Assembly: GCF_014196255.1 (NCBI RefSeq)
Contig: NZ_JACIDH010000022.1
Coordinates: forward strand, 1-46,976
Length of the DNA stretch: 46,976 nt
From: Sphingomonas pseudosanguinis
Lineage (GTDB): Bacteria > Pseudomonadota > Alphaproteobacteria > Sphingomonadales > Sphingomonadaceae
Direction of reading: 5' to 3'
Made by a program: the position numbers and the translations under genes. How positions within the stretch are numbered: the stretch's first letter is position 1; each line of letters opens with the position of its first letter. Under the pieces are notes generated by a model. That model did no database searches. It saw only the letters and a list, made by a program, of their open reading frames with translations, and was not told the origin of the DNA. Of the stretch, positions 18,631 through 29,300 are shown one piece after another.

Positions 18631-20367
18631 TTGCGGACGCGGGTTGCCGAACGAATGAAGATGCTGGGCGGGTTGGTCGCGCTGACCCTGCCCGCCACCG
18701 CCATGGCGCAGGTGACGACGCCGCAGCTGCCGACCCGGCAGGAGGTGACGCCGCCGGCTCCACAGCCGCGCACCGAGTCGACCGCGCGCGTCGATGCGCA
18801 GGGCGCGGTGCCCGTGTCCAACTGCCCGTTCGACGAATCGACGCTGCGCCTGACGATCCGCTCGGTCGCGTTCAGTCGGCCCGATGGCTCGCCGCTCCAG
18901 CCGCAGATCGCCGAGGCGCTGGCCGGGCTGGAGGCGCCGCAGGGGGACCAGCCGATCAAGGTGATCTGCGACGTGCGCGATGCTGCCAATGCCGCGTTGC
19001 GGCGTGGGGGCTGGATCGCCTCGGTCCAGATTCCGGCGCAGGAGATCAATGACGGCGTGCTGCGCCTTCAGGTCGTGACCGCGCGCATCGTCGATGTCCG
19101 TGTGCGCGGCGAGGCGGGGCGCTATGAGGCGCTGCTGCGCCGCCGTATCGACGCGCTGAAGGCGATGGACCCGCTCAACGAGCGCGAGGCCGAGCGGCTG
19201 TTGCTGTTGACCGGCGACCTGCCCGGTCTCGACGTCGCCTTGTCGCTGCGTCCGTCGGGTGGCGAGCGGGGCACGGTGATCGGCGATCTGACCGTCAGCT
19301 CGCGGCGTTTCGCGCTCTATGCCAATGCGCAGAACTACAATGCGCGCCAGCTGGGGCGCGAGACGCTCTATGCGCGCGGCGAGATCTATGGCCTGACGGG
19401 CCTCAGCGACCTGACCTATCTGGGCCTGTCGAGCACCGCCGATTTCAAGGAGCAGCAGATCGTCCAGGGCGGTCATGTGTTCCAGTTGAACGACAGCGGC
19501 ACCAGCTTCGGCATTCGCGGTACCTATGCCTGGTCGCGGCCCGATCTGGGTTCGCTCGACCTGCGCACCAACACGCTGATCACCGGGTTCGACGTGACCC
19601 AGCCGCTGATCCGTTCGTTGCGCGCCAATGCGCGGGCGCGCGGCGGGTTCGATTTCATCGATCAGGTCTCGCGCGTCGGTTCGGGCGACCGCTCGGTCAC
19701 GCTGACCCGCGACCGGTTGCGCGTGCTGTTCGTCGGGCTGGACGCCGATCGCCAGTTCCTCGACCGCAACGGCAATGTCTGGCTGGCGCTCGCCGCCTCG
19801 GGCGAGGTGCGAAAGGGGCTGGGCATCCTGAACGCCAGCGAGCGCGGCTTCCAGAGCGGCCAGCTGACCTCGCGACTGGATGGCAGTGCGGAGGCCTGGG
19901 TGGTGCGCGGCGTGATGGACGCCACGCTCAATCTGGGGCCGATCTTCAGCATCGCGGGCATCGGCCAGGTGCAATGGGCTGACCGGCCGCTGCTGAATTA
20001 CGAGGAGTTCGCGCTGGGCAGCCTGACGATCGGGCGCGGTTACGATCCGGGTTCCAACAGCGGCGACCGTGCGCTGGGTGGGCGGGCCGAGCTGCGCGCC
20101 GATCTGCCCGTGGTGTCGGGGCTGGGCACGCAGTTCTATGGCTTTTACGATCATCTGTATTTGCGTAACCTGGACCGGACCGCGATCGAGGGACCGCGCA
20201 ATTTCAACAGCGTAGGCGGCGGTATCCGCCTGTCGCTGCCCAACCGGCTGGTGCTGGACGTCGCCTATGCCAAGCCGTTGGACCGTGCGCTGTTGCTCGA
20301 TCGCCAGCGGCCGACCGACCGCGTGCTGGTGTCGTTGACCATGCAGCTGCGGGATGCCGCCCGATAG
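18631..20367 (+). CDS. Two-partner secretion outer-membrane transporter (TpsB, FhaC/ShlB family)
   Basis: Outer-membrane translocator of 578 residues for the adjacent giant exoprotein. A signal peptide (cut near AMA-QVTT) and a proline-rich stretch precede the periplasmic POTRA region (about 65-215), with VICDVRDAANAALRRGGWIASVQIP, DGVLRLQVVTARI and the PLNEREAERLLLLTGDLPG block. The 16-strand barrel region follows, with the L6 signature RGYDP at 469-473 (in TIGRGYDPGSNSGDRALGGRAEL) and the terminal VSLTMQL strand. TTG at 18631 is chosen because AAGGGGGAG lies eight bases upstream; ATG at 18655 would also keep the signal peptide. The stop codon overlaps the ribosome-binding site of tpsA. Confidence 0.93.
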   Translation: MRTRVAERMKMLGGLVALTLPATAMAQVTTPQLPTRQEVTPPAPQPRTESTARVDAQGAVPVSNCPFDESTLRLTIRSVAFSRPDGSPLQPQIAEALAGLEAPQGDQPIKVICDVRDAANAALRRGGWIASVQIPAQEINDGVLRLQVVTARIVDVRVRGEAGRYEALLRRRIDALKAMDPLNEREAERLLLLTGDLPGLDVALSLRPSGGERGTVIGDLTVSSRRFALYANAQNYNARQLGRETLYARGEIYGLTGLSDLTYLGLSSTADFKEQQIVQGGHVFQLNDSGTSFGIRGTYAWSRPDLGSLDLRTNTLITGFDVTQPLIRSLRANARARGGFDFIDQVSRVGSGDRSVTLTRDRLRVLFVGLDADRQFLDRNGNVWLALAASGEVRKGLGILNASERGFQSGQLTSRLDGSAEAWVVRGVMDATLNLGPIFSIAGIGQVQWADRPLLNYEEFALGSLTIGRGYDPGSNSGDRALGGRAELRADLPVVSGLGTQFYGFYDHLYLRNLDRTAIEGPRNFNSVGGGIRLSLPNRLVLDVAYAKPLDRALLLDRQRPTDRVLVSLTMQLRDAAR

Positions 20368-20376
20368 GAGAGTGTG

Positions 20377-23300
20377 ATGAGCCGCCGTATCTCCTCTGTT
20401 CGCCGGCATACGCTCCGGCTGGGCGTCGGCACCGCGCTGGGCGCGCTGATCGCCGCCGGTGCGCAGGCGCAGACGACCCCGCCGCGCCTGCCGACCCCGG
20501 CCGATGTCGACTCGACCCGGTCCAGCCTGCTCGGCCCGGTCATCAGCAGCGGCAATGGCGAGTTGAACGTCGGCTTGCGGTCGCGCAGCACGGTGATCGA
20601 CTGGAAGGGGTTCAATATCCCCGAAGGCCAGCGGGCGAATTTCACGAATGAATCGGTGCTGTCGGGCAATGTCGCGGTGCTCAACCGCGACATTTCGGGC
20701 AACACCTCGCAGCTGTTGGGGGCGCTGAACGCGGGCAAGGACGTCGCGGTCTGGGTCTATAATCCCAACGGCATCATGGTCGGCGCCAATGCGGCGTTCA
20801 ACACCGGATCGCTGGTGCTGACCACGCTCAACCCCGACGTCAACGACTTCCTGTCGAGCGGCAACAGCTATCGCCTGCAAGGCGCGGCCAACAGCACGAC
20901 CGGCATCACCGTGATGAACGGCGCGCGCATCACCGTCAGCGGCGAGCGGATGGGCCTGGTGATGGTCGCGCCGCAGATCGACGCGGCGGGCACCTTCGTC
21001 TCGGCCGGCAATACCGCCTTCGTCACCGCGACCGACGTCACGCTGCGCTACCGCGACGACAGCATCCTGTCGGTCACGCTGAACAAGGGCACCTCGGTGC
21101 CGGGGCGCAGCCAATATGTGCGCGGCAGCGTGCAGGGCACCGATGCGCTGTTCGCGCTGGCGAGCCAGGACAATGTCACCGATGCGCTGTTGCAGGTCGA
21201 CGCCAGCGTCACCGCCGCATCCGGCGGCACGCGCGGCATCATCCTGTCGGCGGGCAAGTCGCCCAGCGGACTGCGCGGCATCGACATCGGCGGCACCGCG
21301 GCGGATACCGGCGGCGTGGCCAATCTAATCGCCAGCGGGCCGCTGCGCGTCGACTATGACTATCGCGGCAACGGCAATGGCGTGCAGGCGCGTGCCACCG
21401 GCACGGCGGCCTTCACCGGCGAGTTGCGCGCGCGCGGCGATGTCGACCTGGCCGCCGATGGCGTCCTGTCGGTGACGGGCGCGGTGACGGCGGGCAAGGA
21501 CTATAGCCTGGCCGGTTCGGGCATCACGCTGGGCGGCGCGGATACGATCGTGCAGCAGGCGGGCGGCAGCGTTCAGGCGGTGTCGACCAATGGCGACCTG
21601 GTCGGCGGCGCAGGCCTGACGCTGCGATCGGGCGGCAGCGAGTCGATCACGCTGAGCACCGGCGGCACCAGCGCAGGGAATATCCGCTTCGCGCCCGGCA
21701 GCGTGATCGGCGCGGGCGACGACCGGCGCGGCGACCTGATCCTGCGGCGGCGCAGCGAGGGAAATGCGCTGGCGCTGGGCAATGTGACGGCGCGGTCGCT
21801 GCGCGGGGCGGTGGGCAATGGCGCAACCAGCGGGACGCTGACGACGACGACGGCGCTGACGCTGGGCGATGTCGATGTACGCCAGTCGCTCGACCTGAAG
21901 GTGGCCGGGTTGAACGCGGGCAGTCTGGCCAGCGATGGCGGTATCGCGATCGCTTCCACGGGCGCGCTGTCCGCCGCCGCGCTCAACGCACGCGGTGACG
22001 ATGTCGCGCTGAGCGGTACGGGCGCGACGACGGTCACGGGGAATATCCGCACGGGTAATGTCTCGGACGTGCTCATCACCCGCGACGGTGCGGTATCGCT
22101 GAACACGATCCAGGCCGCGCGGCATATCCGCATCGGCGAGCAATCGGCCGCCGCGAGTGCGACCATCGCCGGCAATGTCTTTGCCGGTGGCGATTATGTC
22201 GTGCGTGCCGGCACCGTCGCGCTGGGCGGCAACGGCACGGTGACCCAAGCCGCCAACGGGCTGGTCGCGATCACCGGCGGCGCGGGCGGGATCACCGGCG
22301 CGTCGGGGCTGACGCTGACGTCCAATGTCGATGGCGTCGACACCAATCCGCTGACGCTGGCGATCGAGGGCACCGGCAGTGGCGCGATCGCCTTCGCTGC
22401 CGACACGTCCTTGCGCGGCGGATCGAACCGGCAGTCGAACATCTTCATCCGCTCGGCGGATGCCGGCGGTGCGGTGTCGCTGGGGCGGGTCGAGGCCAAT
22501 GCCCTGCGCGGTGCGGTGGGCAGCGACGGCTTTTCCACCGGGCTGACCCGCACCGGCACGATCAGCGTCGGCGACGTGTCGCTGAACGAAGATCTGGTGC
22601 TGCGCGCGGGCACGCTGCAGGCGGGTGCGCTGCGGGCGGACGACGGGCGGATTGCGCTGACCGCCGATACGGGCGGGATCACGGCGGGCACACTTACCGC
22701 GCGCAATGCCGTGCTGGTCGATGCGGCGGGTGCGGCGGCGTTGGGCGGGGACATCGCGGCCGGCGGTGCGCTGACGATCCGCGGCGCATCGGTGGGACTG
22801 GCGGGTACGCGGGCGCAGAGCGGTGGCGCGATCGACCTGCTGGCCCGCAGCGGCGGGATCGCGACGTCGCAGCCGCTGGCGCTCGTGTCGACCAGCCGCG
22901 ACTCGCGCGACTTCGTGCGGTTGCAGGCGGCCGGCGCGGACGGGATCGCCTTTGCGACCGGCAGCAGCATTGTGGCGGGCGACAATCGCGCGCTGCGCGT
23001 CGGCGTGTTCAACGGCACCGCCGATGCGCCGCTGGCGCTGGGCGATGTGACCGCGCGCTCGCTGTCCGCGCTGTCGGCCTTGAACGCGGACGCGACGCGG
23101 CTGGGCGGCGCGATCACCGCCAATGGCGATCTGCGCTTCGGCGCGCTGAACCTGGTCGACAGTTTCGCGGCGGAAAGCCTGTCGGGCAATCTGAGCGTCG
23201 GGCGGATCGCGGTGACCGGCGACGGGCAGGGGATCAGCCTGAGCGCCGCCAAAGGTACGCTGTCGGTCCAGAACGACCTGAGCGCCAGCGGCGACGTGAT

Positions 23301-26300
23301 CCTGGCGAGCGGTGCCGGGCTGACGCTGGGCAGCGTGGAAAGCCGGGCCGGCCGGGCTTCGGTGACGAGCGGCGGCGCGGTGCAACTCGCCGCCTTGCGC
23401 GGTGCGACGGGCGTGACCGCGCAGGGCACGACGCTGGTGATCGACGCGGTGCGCGGCGGTACGGTCGCGCTGACCGCGACGACGGGCACGGCGACGCTGG
23501 GGGCGGTGACCGGCAATGGCGTGACGGTCGACAGCGCCGGCGCGATGAGCCTGACCAGCGTCGACAGCGGCGGTGCGCTGACCCTGACGGCGGGCAGCGG
23601 CGGCATCACCGCCACCCAGGCGCTGACCGCTAATGGCGGGATCGCGGTGACCGCGACCGGCGGTGCGGTTTCGGTCGCCAATGGCGTGCGCGGTGGCGGC
23701 GCGGTGTCGGTACAGGGCCAGGCGGTGACGCTGGGCGGTGCGCAGCAGGCGGGGCAGGGCTTTGTCGCCACCGCGAGCAACGGCGCGGTCGCGACCGGCG
23801 CGATCACCGCCGGGGGCGGCATCACCCTGACCGGACCGCAGGGCGTGACCGCCGATGGCGCGCTGGTCGCGCGTGGCGGCGACGTGCGCGTCGATGGCGG
23901 GGCGGCTGCGGCCACCTTGCGCGGCGCCACCGACGCCAGCGGCACGGTCGCGCTGTCGGGTGGCACGATCACCGCCGGGGGCGACCAGCGCGCGGGCGCG
24001 GGGTTCAGCGCGGCGGCGAGCGGCGGGCCGCTGACCTTGTTGGCGGTCAATGCCGCCGGCCCGGTGTCACTGACGTCGAGCGGCGACCTGAGCGCGGGCG
24101 CGATCGCGACCACGGCGGGCGACCTGTCGGTCGCATCCTCGGCCGGCACGGTCAGCCTGAACAACGGCGCGCGGGCCTCGGGCAGCATCAACATCGCCGG
24201 CCGGTCGCTGGCATTGGGCGGAACGCATAGCGCGGGGGGCGGCTATACGGCGACCGCCAGCGCTGGCGGGATCACCGGCGGCAATGGCCTGTCGATCCTG
24301 TCCGATGCGACCGGATCGGGCAGCCGTCCTTTGGCGCTGAGCGCGACGGGCGGTGCGGTGCAGCCGGGCGCGGCCCCCTTGTCGGGTGGGCGCGGCGGCA
24401 GTTCGGATGTGACGATCACCACCGATGGCGGCGGCGTGACGGTGGGTGATGTCATCGCGCGGCGGCTGGCGGTGACCGGTCCGGCGGGCAGCGCTGCGGC
24501 GATCACCACTGGCGCATTGCGTCTGTCGGGCGACCTGTCACTGGCGGCGGCGGGCGGCGTCACGACTGGTACGATCGATACCGGCACGGGCGCGGTGTCG
24601 ATCGACGGCGGTGCCTCGGCGGTGTCGACCGGCGCGATCACCGCCGGCGGCGCGACGACGCTGAACGGCGGGACGCTGCGCTTCGGTCGCGTGTCGGCGG
24701 CCAGCCTGACCGCGACGGGCACCGGCGTCGTGAGCGGCGGCGATGTCGATGTGACGGGTGGCATCGCGGTGCGCGGTGGCGGCGCGCGAACGACGCTGGG
24801 CGCGCTGCGCGCGCGTGGCGGTGCGGTGTCGGTCGATGGCGGAAGTGGTGACGTCACGCTGGGGGCGATCGGCGCATCGGACGGTACGACCCTGCGCGGC
24901 GCATCGCTGAATTTCGGGGCGGTCGACGGTGGCGGCCTGGACGCGCTGACCGCCGGCGTGCTGACCGGTGGTGACATCGCGGTGACCGGGGCGGCCTCGC
25001 TGAACGGCGGCACGGTTACGCTGGGGGGCGTGAACGCCGGCAATGGCGCGACTTTGCGCGGGGCGACGCTCGCCTTCGGACCGGTGTCGGGCAAGAGTCT
25101 GGACGCGGTGGCGACGGGCGCGCTGACGGGTGGTGATGTCAACGTGAGCGGCGCGGCGTCGGTCGGCGGCGGTGCGGTGACGCTGGGCGACGTGGCGACG
25201 GGCGGTGGCGCGACCCTTCGCGGCACCACGCTGAACGTCGGTGCGGTGTCGGGGAGCGGGCTGAGCGCGACCAGCACCGGCGCGCTGACGGTCGCGCGTG
25301 TCGACGTCACCGGCGCGGCCAGCGCCAATGCGGGCAGCGGCGCGCTGTCGCTCGGCCCGGTGACGGCGGGCGGTGCGGTCACGCTGGCGGGTGGAACGGT
25401 GAATGTCGGCGCGGTCAACGCCGCCAGCCTGGACCTGACGGGCAGCGGCACCGTGACCGGCGGCGATGTCGCCGCGACCGGCGCGGTGTCGGTGCGCGGT
25501 GGCGGCGATCGCCTGACGCTGGGGCAGGTGCGCGGGAACATGGTGACCCTCGACAGCGGCGGCGGCGCGCTGTCGATCGGTGCGCTGACCAGCACGGGCG
25601 GCGCGGCGCTGTCGGGCGGATCGCTCGCCTTCGGGGATGCAAATGTCGGCAGCCTGACGGCGACCGCGAGCCAGGGCGACATCACTGGCGGCGCGATCAC
25701 GGCGGTCAACGACGTCGCGGTCACCGCGCAGCGAGGCGCGGTGACCCTGGGCAGCGTCAACACGACGGCGGGGGCGGTGACGATCGCGTCGGTCGGCACC
25801 TTGCGTGCGCAGGGCGTGCAGGCCGCACGCACCGCCAGCCTGACCACCACCGCGCGCGATGCCGACATCATCGTCGCCGATGGCATCGTCTCGCAGGACA
25901 AGGTGTCCGTCGTGTCCGCCGGCAATATCCGCGCGCCGCTGATCCGCAGCCGCGCCGGCGATCTGGTCGTGCGCGCGCCCAATGGCGAGGTCAGCGGCCT
26001 GACGCCGGGCAGCGTCACCGCGCTGTCGGCGGGCCCCGGCCGCGCCTTCGAACTGGCGGTCGGCACGGCGGCGCGGCTGGGCGACATCTCGGCGGGCCAG
26101 ACGACGATCAGCGCCGCCTCGATCACCGCCGGGCGGATCGACACGGGCAGCGAGGCGATTACGCTGCGCGCCACGGACGGCGACCTCACCATCGGTGGCT
26201 TGGTGACGGCGGGGACGGCGACGCTGTCCGCGACCGGCCGAACCAGCCTGGCGGCGGTCGACGTCGCGGGCAATGTCGCGCTGTCGGGCGGCACCGGTCT

Positions 26301-29300
26301 GTCCTTCACCGATGTCAGCGGCGGTACGGTGCAGGCGGCGTCGGGCGGCACGATCGCCGGCCGGACGATCAATGCCGGCACCGTCCTGTCGGTCGAGGGC
26401 GGGCAGGTGTCGCTGGGCGGCGCGAAGGCCGATCAGGGGCTGACCCTGAACGCCACCAATGGCGACCTGAACGTCACGGGCCCGGTCACCGCCGGCACGG
26501 CGACATTGGGGGCGACCGGGCGGGCGATCCTCGCCAATGTGACGAGCACCGGCGACGTGTCGCTGAAGGGCGGCAGCGGCCTGTCCTTCGCGGACGTCAG
26601 CGGCGGGACGGTGCAGGCGGTGTCGGGTGGCGCGATCACCGGCGGGACGGTGACCGCCGCAACCACGCTGACAGGCGAGGGCACGCAAGTGACACTGGGC
26701 TCGGCGAAGGCCGGACAGGGTGTGACGCTGAACGCCACCAATGGCGACCTGACGGTAACCGGCCCGGTCACCGCCGGCATGGCGACATTGGGGGCGACCG
26801 GGCGGACGGTGCTCGCCGATGTGGCGACCACCAGCGGCCTGTCGATCAAGGCTGGCACGAGCCTGTCCTTCGCGAATGTCAGCGGTGAGTCGGTCCAGGC
26901 ATCGTCGGGCGGCGCGATCAGCGGACAGTCGATGACCGCCGCGACCACGCTGACGGCGGAAGGCGCACAGCTGTCGCTGGGCTCGGTGAAGGCCGGGCAG
27001 GGTGTGACGCTGAACGCCACCAATGGCGACCTGAACGTCACCGGTCCGGTGACCGCCGGCACGGCAACGTTGGGGGCGACCGGGCGGACGGTGCTCGCCA
27101 CCGTCACGACCACGGGTGACGCGTCGCTCAACGGCGGCACGGGCCTGTCCTTTGCGGAGGTGAGCGGCGGAGCGGTACGGGCGACGTCGGGTGGCGCGAT
27201 CAATGGCCAGACGGCGACCGCCGGGACGACATTGAGCGCGCAGGGTACGCAGGTATCGCTGGGCAGCGTGAAGGTCGGGCAGGGGCTGACGTTGAACGCC
27301 ATCAATGGCGACCTGAACGTCACCGGTCCGGTGACCGCCGGCACGGCGACGTTGGGCGCGACCGGGCGGACGGTGCTCGCCAATGTGACGACCACGGGTG
27401 ACCTGTCGCTCAAGGGTGGCACTGGCCTGTCCTTTACCGATGTCAGCGGCGGCGCGGTGCAGGCTTCGTCGGGCGGCGCGATCAGCGGGCAGACGATCAC
27501 CGCCGGGACGACACTGAACGCGCAAGGTGCGCAGGTGACGCTGGCCGGTGCGACGGCGGGGCAGGGGCTGACCCTGGCCGCGACGGGTGGCGATCTGAGC
27601 GTGGGGACGCTCACCTCTGGCGGCGACTCGATCGTGTCGGCGAGCGGGCTGGCGCGCGTCAGCGGCGCGGTCGATGCGGGCGGCGCGTACCGGGTGACGG
27701 GCGCGAATGTCGCGCTGGGCGGCGGTACGGTGGCGCAGCGGGCCAAGGGCGCGGTGCGCATCACCAGCGCGGCCGGCGACATCACCGGCGCGAGTGGGCT
27801 GACGCTGGCGAGCGACGCCGATGGCGTCGGCGCGGAGTCGCTGATCCTCGATGCGGGCGGTGCGATCCAGATGGCGGGCACCCGGCTTCAGGCGCGGCTG
27901 GGCGGCGGCGCGGCGCTGGGCCTGCGCGTCGGGGCGGCACGCGCGGTGCAGCTGGGTCATGTCGAGGCCGGATCGATCGGCCGGTTCGATGGCAGCACGA
28001 TCGGCAGCGTCTTCACCCATGACGCGGGCTTCACCGCCGGGGATCTGGCGGTGAACGCGCTCGCGCTGCGGCTGTCGGCGGGCGACCTGTCGCTGGGCGA
28101 GGTTCGTGCGGGCACGGTCGACCTGTCCTCCGCCGGCGCGGTCGCGACCGGCAGTATCGCCGCCAGCGGTGCCGCAGCGGTGGCGGGCAACAGCGTGACC
28201 CTGCCCGGTATCCGCGCCGGCGCGATCACGCTGCGCAGCACCGGCGCGGTCGGTGGCATCAATGGCGCACGCACCACGCTGGAGACAACCGGCGGCGACC
28301 TGACGGTCGAGGCTGGCGCGGCGAGGCTGGGCGATGTCCGCTCCGCCGGCGCGGCGACCTTGCGTGGCGAGACGGTCGATGTCGCCGGCCGGCTTCAGGC
28401 GGCGCGCGGGTTGCTGGCCGAGGCGCGTCGCGCTTTGGCCATTGGCGATGCCGGCGCGGGCGACACGATGACGCTGCGCGCGGGAGAGGCGCTGACTACC
28501 GGCGGGCTAGAGGCGGCGGGCGCGCTGAACGCGATCGGCAGCAGCGTTCAGATCGGCGGCGCACGCGCGGCCACGCTCGCGGTCACCAGCACCAATGCGC
28601 TGACCCTGGGTGACAGCAGCGCTAGCGGCGGTGCGATGCTGGAGGCGGGCGGGCTTGCGACACTGGGCGCGCTCGACGGTGGCCCAACGGTATCGGTCTC
28701 GGCGGGTGATCTCGACCTGTCGGGTGCGGTGCGCGGGACGGCCGTCATGCTGACCAACCGCGCCGCCGCGACCAGCGCGATGCGGATCGGGGACGGAACG
28801 GAGGCCAGCGGTTTCCGTCTGTCCGCCACCGAGCTGGGACGCGTCTCCGCCAATCGTCTGACGCTGAACGGTGGCAGCGGCGCGGTCGAGCTGGGCAGCG
28901 TGGCGCTCGCCCCGGCGGCGGTCGATGTCGCGACCACCGGCGACCTGCGCGTCACCGGTGCGGTGACCAGCGGCGGCACGCGCGCGCTGCGGCTCGGCGG
29001 AGACGCATCGGGCCAGGGATCGGCGAGCACGATCATGGTCGAGGCGACGAGCGATGCCGGTGGCCGCCTGCGCATGCAGGATGCCGATCTGGTGTTGCAG
29101 GGATCGCGGATCGCGGTCGGCCTGCGCCCCGGCTTCATCGACACGCTGATGGAAGGTGGCGATCCGCGCGCACAGGCGGCGGCGTTGCTGTCGACCGGCA
29201 ATACCGCGCTGTACAACCCGCAACTGGGCGGCGGCTTCTACGAGCCGACCGCGACCACCACGCTGGAGGCGCGGTCGTTGACCGTGCGGTTCGGCGACTA

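Noticed and set aside
18517..21114. 865-codon minus-strand open frame opposite tpsB/tpsA
   Set aside because: Composition is an artefact of antisense reading, and the plus strand has clear TpsB and TpsA motifs.
26161..27570. CRISPR-like regular repeats
   Set aside because: The periodicity is 282 bases and in frame within a protein-coding beta-helix; there are no short repeats with unique spacers.
21325..28020. Long minus-strand frames (up to 1160 codons) opposite tpsA
   Set aside because: They mirror the repetitive TpsA sequence and have low-complexity translations; no start context or domain supports them.
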